A stretch of DNA of 64,000 nucleotides from Myxococcales bacterium (GTDB lineage Bacteria > Myxococcota_A > Polyangia > Haliangiales > Haliangiaceae), in assembly GCA_016720595.1 (NCBI GenBank), contig JADKKI010000038.1, positions 104,564 to 168,563 of the forward strand. The letters are read 5' to 3'. Below the pieces are notes generated by a model. The model saw nothing but the letters and a program-made list of their open reading frames with translations, was not told where the DNA came from and ran no database searches. Every line of letters begins with the position of its first letter. Position 1 is the stretch's first letter. A program made the translations under genes and the position numbers. Of the stretch, positions 38,050 through 46,811 are shown one piece after another.

Positions 38050-40170
38050 ATGCGGGCCTGGCTGGCACTCGTCTTCCTGTGTGGATGCGACGTGGTGTTC
38101 GGTCTCGAGCGAGAGACGCTGGCCCCAGGCAACTGGGCGCAGATCACCTCCGGTGAGGCCCATAGCTGCGGCGTGCGTCTCGACGAATCGCTGTGGTGCT
38201 GGGGACGGAACGACGCGGGGCAGCTCGGCCTCGGCGGTGGCGTCGTCGAGCAAGCCACGCCGGTGCAGGTGGGCAGCGCGCAGTGGTCGACCGTCTCGTC
38301 GAGCGGGTCGACCACCTGCGGTCTACAGCTCGACGGATCGCTGTGGTGCTGGGGCGACAACGCTTCAGGGCAGGTCGGCGATGGAACGATGATCGATCAG
38401 AGCTCCCCGCAGCGGATCGGAGCGGGCACCTGGATCTCGGTCGCGAGCGGCGGGCTGCATACGTGCGCGCTCGCGGGCGATGGCACCGCGTGGTGCTGGG
38501 GGGATAACGCCTCCGGTCAGCTCGGCGTGGCCGACCTCACGCCGCGCGCCACGCCAACCGCGGTGGTCGGGTACGGTCCGTGGACGAGCCTCGTCGCAGG
38601 GGCAACACACACCTGCGCGATCGCCCGTGACCACACCGCGTGGTGCTGGGGTGGCAATGGAGACGGGCAGCTCGGGATCGGGCGTTCGGAGTCCGCGTCC
38701 GTGCCGACCCTCGTGAGCGCCGAGGCGTGGTCGGTGCTCGCCGCTGGCGGCAGACATGGCTGCGGCCGGCTCGTCGATGGCCACCTGCGCTGCTGGGGCA
38801 GCAACGAGGCCGGGCAGCTCGGCACCTCGAACACCTACTCCTCGATGAGCCCCACGGCGCTCGACTCCGACGATGCGGACTGGGCGAACCTCGTGGTGAC
38901 GGGGGCGGCGCACACCTGCGCGGCCAAGCTCGACGGCACGCTCTGGTGCTGGGGCGAGAACGTGCACGGCGAGACCGGCGGCGCGCAGCTCACGCGCTAC
39001 GAGCCGGTGCCTCACGAGGTGTCCGTCGCGACGCCGGGCTGGGTCCAGCTCTCGGCGTCGGGGCACACGTGTGGCATCGCCGCCGACCACAACCTGTGGT
39101 GCCTCGGGTTTGGATCGCAGATCGACAGCACGGTCCGGAGTCCGGAGCGCGTGCCGGGGACGTGGAAGGTGGCGAGCGCCGGCGCGAACTCGACGTGTGC
39201 GATCGATGACGCCGGATCACTCGCGTGCTGGGGCGACAACCGTGCGGGACAGCTCGGCAACAGCAGCTACCGGCTGCAGCCGACGCCGGAGATCATCGCG
39301 GCGCCGAGCTGGGCCAAGCTCGCGGTCGGAGCCACGTCCGCCTGCGCGATCCGCACGAGCGGCGAGCTCAACTGCTGGGGCACCGGCTACTATGGCCTCG
39401 GCGACGGCTCGATCAACCGGCTCACGCCGACGCAGATCTCCGGGCGGGCATGGACGGCGGTCACCCTCGGCAGCTCCCACACCTGCGCGATCGAGGCCGT
39501 CACCGGTCAGCTCTACTGCTGGGGCTCGAACTTCTTCGGCGAGCTCGGCACTGGAGACATGGTCGCCGCCTCGACCGGGGTCGCCATCACCACGCAGGCG
39601 TGGACCGCGATCGCGGCCGGCAACTACTACACGTGCGGCGTGGGGACCCAGGGCCTGCAGTGCTGGGGAAGCAACAACAACGGTGAGCTCGGCAACGGGA
39701 GCACCCAGCCCAGCGCGAGCCCGGTCCCGATCGGGACCGCGATGTCGCTGTCGTTGCGGAGCACGCATGCGTGTGCGCTCGAGGACAGCGCGCTGTTGTG
39801 CTGGGGCACGAACTTCTTCGGGCAGCTCGGCACCAATTCGGTGATCTCGTCCTCGGTTCCGACGAAGCTGGACGGCGCTTGGCTCGAGGTCGCGGTCGGT
39901 GGGCAACACACCTGCGGGATCGCGATGGATCACTCCCTGTGGTGCTGGGGCGACAACTCACTGGGCCAGGTCGGCGATGGCAGCGTGGAGACCTCGCGGC
40001 TCTCGCCGACCCGGGTCGGCGATCAGACGAGCTGGGAGCGGCTGACCGTGGGCATTGGCCACAGCTGCGCCATGCAAGCTGATCGCAGCCTGTGGTGCTG
40101 GGGCAACAACACCTTCGGTCAGCTCGGACTCGGCAAGGTGATCGAGCGAGCCCCGGTGCTGGTCCGCTGA
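38050..40170 (+). CDS. RCC1-repeat lipoprotein
   Basis: The 706-residue protein has a lipoprotein-type start MRAWLALVFLCGCDVVFGLE. It then carries 14 RCC1-like repeats of about 50 residues, each with the pattern HTCAxxxDGxLWCWGxNxxGQLG, so almost every blade has a Cys pair. Fourteen repeats make two seven-bladed propellers. Such RCC1 lipoproteins are a feature of myxobacterial surfaces; binding partners are unknown. The ATG at 38050 is preferred because the lipobox follows directly. Its TGA ends at 40170 and the stop of the convergent S1-domain gene begins at 40171, leaving no intergenic base. Confidence 0.9.
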   Translation: MRAWLALVFLCGCDVVFGLERETLAPGNWAQITSGEAHSCGVRLDESLWCWGRNDAGQLGLGGGVVEQATPVQVGSAQWSTVSSSGSTTCGLQLDGSLWCWGDNASGQVGDGTMIDQSSPQRIGAGTWISVASGGLHTCALAGDGTAWCWGDNASGQLGVADLTPRATPTAVVGYGPWTSLVAGATHTCAIARDHTAWCWGGNGDGQLGIGRSESASVPTLVSAEAWSVLAAGGRHGCGRLVDGHLRCWGSNEAGQLGTSNTYSSMSPTALDSDDADWANLVVTGAAHTCAAKLDGTLWCWGENVHGETGGAQLTRYEPVPHEVSVATPGWVQLSASGHTCGIAADHNLWCLGFGSQIDSTVRSPERVPGTWKVASAGANSTCAIDDAGSLACWGDNRAGQLGNSSYRLQPTPEIIAAPSWAKLAVGATSACAIRTSGELNCWGTGYYGLGDGSINRLTPTQISGRAWTAVTLGSSHTCAIEAVTGQLYCWGSNFFGELGTGDMVAASTGVAITTQAWTAIAAGNYYTCGVGTQGLQCWGSNNNGELGNGSTQPSASPVPIGTAMSLSLRSTHACALEDSALLCWGTNFFGQLGTNSVISSSVPTKLDGAWLEVAVGGQHTCGIAMDHSLWCWGDNSLGQVGDGSVETSRLSPTRVGDQTSWERLTVGIGHSCAMQADRSLWCWGNNTFGQLGLGKVIERAPVLVR

Positions 40171-41334
40171 CTACTTCTTCAGCTTCGCGAGCAGATCGCC
40201 GAACGTGCCGAGCTTGCCGCCACCGACCTGCGACTTGACTGCCGCCGCGATCTCCTCGGGGCTGCCATCCGCAGAGGACGACATCGACAGCGCGATGCGG
40301 CGCTTCTCGGCATCGATGCCGAGGATCGTGGCCTCGATCTCCTGACCCTCGGACGCGACCTCCTTGGGATGGTTGATCCGGCGACCGGCGCCGAGCTCGC
40401 TGATGTGGACGAGGCCCTCGACGCCGGGCTTGATCTCCACGAACACGCCGAACGGCTGCATGCGGGTGATCTTGCCCTTCACCCGCTGGCCCTCGTGCAG
40501 GCCCGCGATCGCATCGCGCCACGGGTCATCCGCGAGCGCCTTCAGGCTCAGGCTGATCCGTTCGCCCTTGTCACCGGGCTCGATCTTCAACACTGCGACG
40601 TCGACCTCCTGGCCGAGCGTCAGCACGTCCTCGGGCTTATCGACGCGGCTGTACCCGAGCTCGCTGACGTGCAGCATGCCCTCGATCCCGCCGAGGTCGA
40701 TGAACGCGCCGAACGACTTGAAGCCGACGACCTTGCCGCGCAACGTCGCGCCGACCTCGAGCCGCTTGCGGGTCTCGGTGGCGAGCTTGGCGTTCTCCTC
40801 CTCGACGAGCGCGCGCCGCGACAGGACGAGGTTCCGCGGCTCGTAGCGCGTGATCTTGAACGTCAGCTTGCGGCCGACGAACACCGTCAGATCCTCGACG
40901 AACCGTCCGTCCATCTGCGAGGCCGGGCAGAACCCGCGCACGCCGGCCACATCGACGGACACGCCGCCCTTGATGACCTCGGTGACGGTGCCCTCGACGG
41001 GGATCCCGAGCTCGGCGGCCTGGAGCAGCTCGCCGCGCGCCTCGGGGCCACGCCCGACCTTGACCCGGAGCTGCAGCACGCCACCCGCGTCGGCCACCAC
41101 GCGTGCCTCGACCGTATCGCCGACCTTGAGAGAGACCTTGCCCTCCTTGTCGGTGACCTGGGACTTCTCGAGCGTGCCCTCGGCCTTGCCGCCGGCATCG
41201 ACGAACACCGTGTCCTTCCCGATCGAGATCACCTTGCCCTTGATCTGATCTCCGACCTTCGGGCGCTTGGTGCGGGGTGCTCCCGCCTCGGACTCGGCGA
41301 GCATCGCCGCGAAGTCCTCGTCATCGGTACTCAT
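40171..41334 (-). CDS. S1 RNA-binding domain protein (four S1 domains)
   Basis: This 387-residue cytoplasmic protein carries four S1 domains at about residues 25-100, 108-180, 191-265 and 278-350. The third and fourth are most typical (VVGFKSFGAFIDLGGIEGML, ITRMQPFGVFVEIKPGVEGL, each with HxSEL). The acidic N-terminus starts MSTDDEDFAAML. With four instead of six domains it resembles the shorter S1 homologues (YpfD type) rather than full ribosomal protein S1, so it may act in RNA binding or stress-time translation. It begins 13 bp after the small lipoprotein gene's stop and may be cotranscribed. Confidence 0.88.
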   Translation of the reverse strand: MSTDDEDFAAMLAESEAGAPRTKRPKVGDQIKGKVISIGKDTVFVDAGGKAEGTLEKSQVTDKEGKVSLKVGDTVEARVVADAGGVLQLRVKVGRGPEARGELLQAAELGIPVEGTVTEVIKGGVSVDVAGVRGFCPASQMDGRFVEDLTVFVGRKLTFKITRYEPRNLVLSRRALVEEENAKLATETRKRLEVGATLRGKVVGFKSFGAFIDLGGIEGMLHVSELGYSRVDKPEDVLTLGQEVDVAVLKIEPGDKGERISLSLKALADDPWRDAIAGLHEGQRVKGKITRMQPFGVFVEIKPGVEGLVHISELGAGRRINHPKEVASEGQEIEATILGIDAEKRRIALSMSSSADGSPEEIAAAVKSQVGGGKLGTFGDLLAKLKK

Positions 41335-41347
41335 TTGGCGGACCCTA

Positions 41348-41710
41348 CTACGGGTTCGCCATCTGCGCGAAGGCCGCCTGCACGGTCGGTTCGGTCGCGC
41401 AGCGATCTGAGAGGGCCTCCATCCGGGTCTCGAGATCCGCGTACCTGTCGGCGTGGGCCTCGAGATAGGTCGTGGCTGCCTCCAGGCGCGCCTTGTCGCG
41501 ATCGAGGGCCATGGCGTCGACGAACGCCTGCCGGTGTTCGGCGAACACGCGCTGCATCGCCGCTCCCGCGCCGGCGCAGGTGGGCTGGGCCTCGCCGGCC
41601 GCGACGACCAGCTCGTGGGCGGCCCACCCCTGATCGGCGATCTCGGCGGGCGAGGGCGGGCCTTGCTTGCACCCGAGGGCAACAGCCAGGACCACGGACC
41701 ACCAGCGCAT
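41348..41710 (-). CDS. Small hypothetical lipoprotein
   Basis: ATG 41710 gives 120 residues with signal MRWWSVVLAVALGCK. The mature part is helical (HELVVAAGEAQPTCAGAGAAM, RDKARLEAATTYLEAHADRY), with two Cys that could pair. No family is recognised. It lies directly upstream of the S1-domain gene. Confidence 0.65.
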   Translation of the reverse strand: MRWWSVVLAVALGCKQGPPSPAEIADQGWAAHELVVAAGEAQPTCAGAGAAMQRVFAEHRQAFVDAMALDRDKARLEAATTYLEAHADRYADLETRMEALSDRCATEPTVQAAFAQMANP

Positions 41711-41819
41711 GGGCGGAGCCTGCCACCACCAGGGGCGATCGTCCATGGTCAGAACGAGTCCGAGACGCGCACGTCGAGGTCGCTCGCGGCGCACGCCCGA
41801 GGATACTGGCCCTGGGGGC

Positions 41820-42782
41820 TCAGTTGGCGGACGGGCTCGCCGTGGCGGTCGGGCTGCCGTGGATCTGCGTGACCGGGAACGGCTGGGCCGGGTTGGTGGC
41901 GGCCTTCGCGGTGGGCGTACCGTCGAGGCCGAGCGTCTTGGCGTTGAGGAAGGCGACCTTGCGCATCGCCCAGTCCCACACGCGGGTGGGGAGCATCGAG
42001 CTCATCCACAGGATCATGTGCGTGCTGCGCGGCGCGACGTACCGCGCGGCGGGGCGGCGGGCCTCGACGGCGCGCGCGATCGCCTTTGCGATCACGATCG
42101 GATTCGAGGCGAAGCGATCCGCCGTCTTCGACATCTGCTCGTACTTCGCGACGGCCAGGGCGTACGGCGTGGCATCGAACTGCGCGAGGTTGCCGACGGC
42201 CGTCGCCTCGAAGTTGGTACGGATGACGCCGGGCTCGATCAGGGACACATCGATGCCGAACGGGCGGAGCTCGTAGCGGAGCGCATCGGACAGCGACTCG
42301 ACCGCGTACTTGGTGGAGTTGTAGACGCCGAAGAACGGCAGCGTGATCCGGCCGCCGACGCTGGACACGTTGATGATGCGGCCGGCGCGGCGCTCGCGCA
42401 TGCGGGGGAGGAACGCGCGGGTGACGGCCATCAGGCCGAACACGTTGGTCTCGTACTGGCGGCGCATCTCGGCGTCGTCGATCTCCGACGTGGGGCCGAG
42501 CACGCCGAAGCCGGCATTGTTGACGAGCACGTCGACGCCGTTGCCAGCGGTCAGCTGATCCACCGTGGCGACGGCGGCGGCGATCGAGGTCGCCGACGTG
42601 ACGTCGAGGACGAGCGTGTCGAGCGAGAGCGTCCCGGCCTCCTCCTTGAGCTTCGCGAGCTCGGCGACCTTGCGGCCCGACGCGATGACGTGGTGGCCGA
42701 GCTTGGCCAGGTGGAGTGCGGTCATGCGGCCGATGCCCGCGGTGGCGCCAGTGATGAGGACGGTCTTGCTCGAGTTCGACAT
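41820..42782 (-). CDS. Short-chain dehydrogenase/reductase (classical SDR)
   Basis: The 320-residue enzyme shows TGATAGIG (11-18), NNAGFG, the catalytic Ser in INVSSVGG and YNSTK (Tyr/Lys). A C-terminal extension of about 60 residues contains a hydrophobic amphipathic segment (MILWMSSMLPTRVWDWAM), as in SDRs acting on lipids or steroids at membranes. NAD(P)-dependent oxidation or reduction of an alcohol/ketone is expected; the substrate is unknown. A palindrome identical in its arms to that before the upstream TetR gene lies 25 bp ahead of this start, so this SDR is the likely target of that regulator. Confidence 0.9.
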   Translation of the reverse strand: MSNSSKTVLITGATAGIGRMTALHLAKLGHHVIASGRKVAELAKLKEEAGTLSLDTLVLDVTSATSIAAAVATVDQLTAGNGVDVLVNNAGFGVLGPTSEIDDAEMRRQYETNVFGLMAVTRAFLPRMRERRAGRIINVSSVGGRITLPFFGVYNSTKYAVESLSDALRYELRPFGIDVSLIEPGVIRTNFEATAVGNLAQFDATPYALAVAKYEQMSKTADRFASNPIVIAKAIARAVEARRPAARYVAPRSTHMILWMSSMLPTRVWDWAMRKVAFLNAKTLGLDGTPTAKAATNPAQPFPVTQIHGSPTATASPSAN

Positions 42783-42807
42783 GTTCGTGGCTCCTGGTTA
42801 GCTAAGG

Positions 42808-42825
42808 GGAATGAATGTTCATTCC
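42808..42825. promoter_or_regulatory. TetR operator upstream of SDR gene
   Basis: GGAATGAA-TG-TTCATTCC has perfect 8-bp arms and lies 26-43 bp before the SDR ATG (minus strand). The same arms occur at 43531-43548 before the TetR gene. Confidence 0.8.
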
Positions 42826-42877
42826 GGCAAAGAGAAAGACAAAACACGAGGTTGCCCTCGCGGGGTTCAAGAAACGG

Positions 42878-43522
42878 TCAAGCGCGGACGGCTTCCCACA
42901 GGATCTGCTCGGCGAGCTTCCAGTCCGCTGACTCGAGCGGCTGATCGATCTCCACACAGCTCCTGATCACACCGACGAAGGCGCCCATCACGATCCCCAT
43001 GAGGAGCCGCGGCGGCCCGACCTTGAGATCGCCGCGCGCCTGCGCGGTGACGACGACGTTGGAGAACAGATCGAGCATCCGCTGCTCCAGCGCCACGTTC
43101 TCCGCATCGAGGTAACGCTGGTGATGGTGGAGCTCCATGAACACGAACGCCTTGGGGTGCAGCGTGGCGAACTTCGCCATCCGCATCCACAGCGTGCGGA
43201 ACTGCTCGCGCGTCGGTGCCGTCGCCGGGAAGTCGCCGAGCGCGACCTGGGCGAACATCATCTTCTGCTGGCGATAGATCGCGTTGACCAGCGCTTCCTT
43301 CGAATCGAAGTAGCGATAGATGGTCCCGGCGCCGACGCCTGCCTTGTCCGCGATCTCGGGCACCGCGGTGCCGTAGAAGCCGCGCTCCACGAACAGCTCG
43401 AGGGCGGCGTCGAGGATCTGCTCGCGCTTGTCGCCGCCGACCTTCTTGACGATCGACGCCTGGCTCGGCCGGGCGGCCGGCTCGGCAGCGGCGGTCGTCT
43501 TGGGCGGCAGCGGGTTCGTCAT
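42878..43522 (-). CDS. TetR family repressor of the SDR gene
   Basis: The 214-residue protein has a disordered N-terminus of about 30 residues and a textbook TetR DNA-binding domain (KREQILDAALELFVERGFYG, then VPEIADKAGVGAGTIYRYFD). The ligand domain is helical, with ELHHHQRYLDAENVALEQR. ATG 43522 lies 9 bp downstream of an 18-bp perfect palindrome; a near-identical palindrome precedes the SDR gene. Autorepression and control of the SDR are therefore inferred. The inducer is unknown. Confidence 0.92.
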   Translation of the reverse strand: MTNPLPPKTTAAAEPAARPSQASIVKKVGGDKREQILDAALELFVERGFYGTAVPEIADKAGVGAGTIYRYFDSKEALVNAIYRQQKMMFAQVALGDFPATAPTREQFRTLWMRMAKFATLHPKAFVFMELHHHQRYLDAENVALEQRMLDLFSNVVVTAQARGDLKVGPPRLLMGIVMGAFVGVIRSCVEIDQPLESADWKLAEQILWEAVRA

Positions 43523-43530
43523 CGGCGTGA

Positions 43531-43548
43531 GGAATGAATATTCATTCC
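43531..43548. promoter_or_regulatory. Perfect 18-bp palindromic TetR operator (autoregulation)
   Basis: GGAATGAATATTCATTCC is its own reverse complement. It stands just upstream of the TetR start and matches the SDR operator in both 8-bp arms, differing only at the centre. Confidence 0.82.
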
Positions 43549-43624
43549 GCGCGATGGATGCAAGGGCTTTCTCGCGACTGGTTCGCAGGTGGTTGGGAAT
43601 GCTCGGCAAATTGGATGGAAAATA

Positions 43625-43639
43625 ATTGGTCCAACCAAT
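43625..43639. promoter_or_regulatory. Short palindrome upstream of the DUF4261-like gene
   Basis: ATTGGT-CCA-ACCAAT lies 26 bp before the ATG at 43665, in AT-rich surroundings. It may be an operator; the protein that would bind it is unknown. Confidence 0.4.
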
Positions 43640-43664
43640 CGAGGGACGTGCTACGAGTCCGGCC

Positions 43665-44420
43665 ATGTCGGGTGGCTACACGGTGCAGGTGCTGGTCTCG
43701 GAACATCGCGGGCTCGATCCTCACGCGCTTCACGACCGGCTGCTCGACTGGCGCGCGGATGTCGCGCTCGTCGGGGGCGATGCTCGGTGTGTGCGGTTCG
43801 CGATCCCCACGGAGGATCTGCCGCTGTTCGTGGATATCGCGTGCGCACCCCCGGAGGTCTACGCGCAAGCGCTCTGCGATGCGCTGACCTGGACGCCGCG
43901 ATGGCACGAGGGCTGGTCGACGATGGCGGAGCGCTGTCAGGCGTCGATCGTCGTGACGCTCACCCCGCAGCGTCCGATCAACCACGCCTCGCTCTTGCTC
44001 GGGTTCCTGGCGATCCTCGACACCGTGCTCGCGGAGCTCGAGCCCCACCAGCTCGCCTCGGCCGTGCTGCACTGGATGCCGGCGCAGCAGCTGCTCACGT
44101 ACGCGCAATACCGCGAGCTCAGGATGGACCTCGGGCCGTGTGGTCCCGCGGTCAACATCCGGATCGCGAACGCGACAGGGCGCCCGGGCGAGCTGCTCGC
44201 GGACACCGTCGGTCTGTGCGAGCTCGGGCTCCCCGATCTGCAGACCGTGTTTCGCGGCGAGGATCCGGCGGCGGTCACCGATCGGCTGCGGCTCCTGATC
44301 CGGCGGATGTTCGTCGGCGATCGTCTCGGCTGCGCGTGGACGGAGGAGGCGTCGATGGTGCCGCCGATGCGCGACACGCTGACCCTCGCGCTCGATCGCA
44401 AGGAGACAGACAGCTGGTGA
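43665..44420 (+). CDS. DUF4261-like hypothetical protein
   Basis: ATG 43665 gives 251 residues without signal or membrane segments. The pattern NHASLLLGFLAILDTVLAEL, HWMPAQQLLTYAQY, NIRIAN, then LLADTVGLCELGLPDLQTVF resembles the C-terminal half of DUF4261 proteins, which have unknown function and often occur near immunity or stress genes. The assignment rests on pattern memory only. It is divergent from the TetR gene; the last codons lie in a triplicated 10-bp repeat. Confidence 0.5.
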   Translation: MSGGYTVQVLVSEHRGLDPHALHDRLLDWRADVALVGGDARCVRFAIPTEDLPLFVDIACAPPEVYAQALCDALTWTPRWHEGWSTMAERCQASIVVTLTPQRPINHASLLLGFLAILDTVLAELEPHQLASAVLHWMPAQQLLTYAQYRELRMDLGPCGPAVNIRIANATGRPGELLADTVGLCELGLPDLQTVFRGEDPAAVTDRLRLLIRRMFVGDRLGCAWTEEASMVPPMRDTLTLALDRKETDSW

Positions 44421-44440
44421 GAGCTGGTGAGAGTTGGTGA
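44411..44440. repeat. Three 10-bp tandem repeats across a stop codon
   Basis: The unit gagctggtga occurs three times (44411-44440, with one or two mismatches), so the TGA that ends the DUF4261-like gene is tripled. This looks like recent slippage. Confidence 0.6.
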
Positions 44441-44443
44441 GCG

Positions 44444-45082
44444 TCAGCCGGCGTCGCCAGGCTCGGTGGCATCGAGCAGGGCGCGGCGGAACACGTCTTC
44501 GGGCTGCGCACCCGAGATCGCGAGCGCGCTGTTGACGATGAAGAACGGCGCGCCCTGGATACCCATCCGCGCTGCCTGCTCGGCCTCACGTCGGGTGGCG
44601 GCGAGCTCCTCGGGATCGTTGACCCAGCCAAGGACCGCGTCGGCAGTGTGACCGTGGGCTGCCCCGAGCTCGACGAGGATCGCGGGGTCTGAGATGTTTC
44701 GACCTTCGAGGAAGTACGCCTCGAACAGCGCCTTCGCGAGTGCGTGCTGACCCTCCACGGGCGTGTGCTGCATCAACGTGTGGGCGCGTGCGGTGGGGAA
44801 CATCAGCGGCTGCTTCTCGAGCACGAGCCGGATCCCGCTGGCGCGCGCCTCGGCCTCGACGCGCGCGAACATCGGGGCGGGGTCCCGGCCGTACTTCCGG
44901 CGCAGCTCCTCGGGGATGTTCTTGCCCTCGGCCGGCGTGTTCGGATCGAGCATGAACGGCCGGTACTTGATGCGCGTGGTGCCCGTCATCCCGAGGTCGT
45001 CGATCACCCGCGTCAGCCGGTGAGTGCCGATCAGGCACCACGGGCAGACGAAATCGGAGAACACATCGATCTCGGTCAACAC
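44444..45082 (-). CDS. DsbA family oxidoreductase (FrnE-like)
   Basis: GTG 45082 gives 212 residues. A thioredoxin-fold active site CPWC lies at residues 13-16 (DVFSDFVCPWCLIG). The C-terminal part has the FrnE-type sequence GIQGAPFFIVNSALAISGAQ, which includes the cis-Pro region. There is no signal peptide, as in other cytoplasmic FrnE/2-hydroxychromene-isomerase-like DsbA proteins, so it probably works as a thiol-disulfide oxidoreductase in the cytoplasm. It is downstream of the EEP gene with 68 bp between them. Confidence 0.88.
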   Translation of the reverse strand: MLTEIDVFSDFVCPWCLIGTHRLTRVIDDLGMTGTTRIKYRPFMLDPNTPAEGKNIPEELRRKYGRDPAPMFARVEAEARASGIRLVLEKQPLMFPTARAHTLMQHTPVEGQHALAKALFEAYFLEGRNISDPAILVELGAAHGHTADAVLGWVNDPEELAATRREAEQAARMGIQGAPFFIVNSALAISGAQPEDVFRRALLDATEPGDAG

Positions 45083-45150
45083 CTCGCACCATGGGGGGCA
45101 GGCCCGGCCATGGCAAGCGTGAGGGTGGAACGGTGTCTCTCGAAGATCGT

Positions 45151-45963
45151 TCAGCGGCGCGCGACGAGGTTCGCCCACAGCGCCAGGTGATCCGAGACAT
45201 CCTGCGCGTGCGCGACCGCGAACTCGTGGGTCGCGAAGCCGCGGGTGTAGATCGCATCGAGCTTCATGCCGAGGAACCGCGAGGTCGGGCCGCTGCTCGC
45301 CACCGGCGTGTCGAGCCCATAGGTGCGGACCAGGGCCTCGAGGTGATCGTCTTGCGTCCCGATCGGGACCGGGAACAGCCCGCCGACCCACGTGAACGGG
45401 CTGGTGTTGAAGTCCCCTCCCATGATCACCGGCGTGGTCTGACGCTTGACGTGCTCGAGGATCGGCCGCATCTGCGCCTTGCGCTCGGCGACGGTGAGGC
45501 GGTTCGTGAGGTGCACGGCATACACGGTCACGGGAGCGTGGTTCACGAGGACCGTGGCGATCAACGCGACCCGCCGACCACTGTTGACGTGGACATCGAT
45601 GTCCGGGAGCTCCATGACCTGGCCCGAGAGGATCGGCGCGCGGGACAGGATCGCCACGCCGTCGGAGCCGTCGCCCTGCATGTGACCGGGTGCGTACAGC
45701 GTGTAGTACCCGAGGTCCTTGCCGAGGGCGCATGCGGCGCTGCACGGCTCCGTCGTCGGCTCGAGGCGATGCACCTCTTCGAGGATGATCAGATCCGCGT
45801 CGCGCAGCATCGGATCGGAGTTGACGGCCCGGAGGACGTTCGACGGCGTCTCGCGGTGCACGTTGAACGTCACCACCCGCAGCTCTCTCGGGAGCGACGG
45901 CGCGGGCGCCTCCGAAGGGAACGTGGTCTCGATCGTCGTATCCGGCGGAGCTGCGCGGACCAT
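45151..45963 (-). CDS. Endonuclease/exonuclease/phosphatase (EEP) family hydrolase
   Basis: The 270-residue protein has the EEP landmarks LRVVTFNVHRE, ADLIILEEVHR, MGGDFNTSP and the C-terminal SDHLAL. These form a Mg-dependent phosphodiesterase site for nucleic acid or phospholipid head groups. ATG 45963 is used, but an ATG at 46018 in another frame encodes MRCHALFALV. A one-base shift near 45990 would join it to LPPPLTAC and this frame, making a lipoprotein signal; the start may therefore be obscured by an indel. Confidence 0.85.
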   Translation of the reverse strand: MVRAAPPDTTIETTFPSEAPAPSLPRELRVVTFNVHRETPSNVLRAVNSDPMLRDADLIILEEVHRLEPTTEPCSAACALGKDLGYYTLYAPGHMQGDGSDGVAILSRAPILSGQVMELPDIDVHVNSGRRVALIATVLVNHAPVTVYAVHLTNRLTVAERKAQMRPILEHVKRQTTPVIMGGDFNTSPFTWVGGLFPVPIGTQDDHLEALVRTYGLDTPVASSGPTSRFLGMKLDAIYTRGFATHEFAVAHAQDVSDHLALWANLVARR

Positions 45964-46073
45964 GCAGGCGGTGAGAGGCGGCGGAAGCTACAAGGGCGAA
46001 CAGGGCGTGACAGCGCATCGTCTGAGACTGAGTCTCCGCAGGCCACGATGGTTGCCCGCGGTCGCGCGCTGCC

Positions 46074-46811
46074 TCAGGTTGCCGTTCTCGTTCGCACGGT
46101 GCCGCGCTCCGGCTTCGCGGTGTTCTGCGCGAGCTCGAGCCGGGCGCGGGCTGCCGACATCGCCCACCTGCAGATCGGGCAGCTGGCGGGCACGTGGCCC
46201 CGCGCGGGGCAGTGGGCGCGCCCGAAGTAGATCATCTGGAGGTGCAGGAGGCTCCAGCGGTGCTCGGGGAACAGCCGCTTGAGGTCGTGCTCGACCTCCT
46301 CGACGGTGCGGGCGCGCGAGAGTTGCCAGCGGCCGGCGAGCCGGTGGATGTGGGTGTCGACGGGGAACGCGGGGACGCCGAACGCCTGCACCATCACGAC
46401 GCTCGCGGTCTTGTGGCCCACCCCGGGGAGCTCCTCGAGGGCGGCCATGTCGGGCGGGACCTGGCCGGCATGCTTCTCGATCAGCATGCGCGCCATGCCG
46501 GCGAGGGCCTTGGCCTTGCCGGGGGCAAGGCCGCAGGTACGGATGAACGGGAGGATCTGCGCCGGGGTCAGCTTCGCCATCGCATGCGCGTCAGGTGCAC
46601 GAGCGAACAGGGCGGGTGTCACGAGGTTGACGCGCGCGTCGGTGCACTGCGCCGACAGGATCACCGCGACCAGGAGCTGGAACGGATCCACGTGGTCGAG
46701 CGGGATCGGAGGCGCCGGGAAGTGCGCGTCGAGGATCTCGCCGATCTTCGCGGCCCGCGTCGCGCGATCGAGCGGCCGGGCCTTGGCCGTGGCCTTTGTA
46801 CGTTCGGTCAT
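46074..46811 (-). CDS. nth: Endonuclease III (DNA glycosylase/AP lyase)
   Basis: The 245-residue protein has the helix-hairpin-helix LEELPGVGHKTASVV with catalytic Lys134, and Asp152 in PVDTHIHRL. These residues remove oxidised pyrimidines and cut the abasic site. The iron-sulfur loop is unusual: only Cys201, Cys211 and Cys214 (CPARGHVPASCPIC) are present instead of the C-x6-C-x2-C-x5-C set, so a standard [4Fe-4S] cluster is doubtful. The ATG overlaps the stop of the HTTM gene (ATGA), so the two are cotranslated. Confidence 0.92.
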   Translation of the reverse strand: MTERTKATAKARPLDRATRAAKIGEILDAHFPAPPIPLDHVDPFQLLVAVILSAQCTDARVNLVTPALFARAPDAHAMAKLTPAQILPFIRTCGLAPGKAKALAGMARMLIEKHAGQVPPDMAALEELPGVGHKTASVVMVQAFGVPAFPVDTHIHRLAGRWQLSRARTVEEVEHDLKRLFPEHRWSLLHLQMIYFGRAHCPARGHVPASCPICRWAMSAARARLELAQNTAKPERGTVRTRTAT

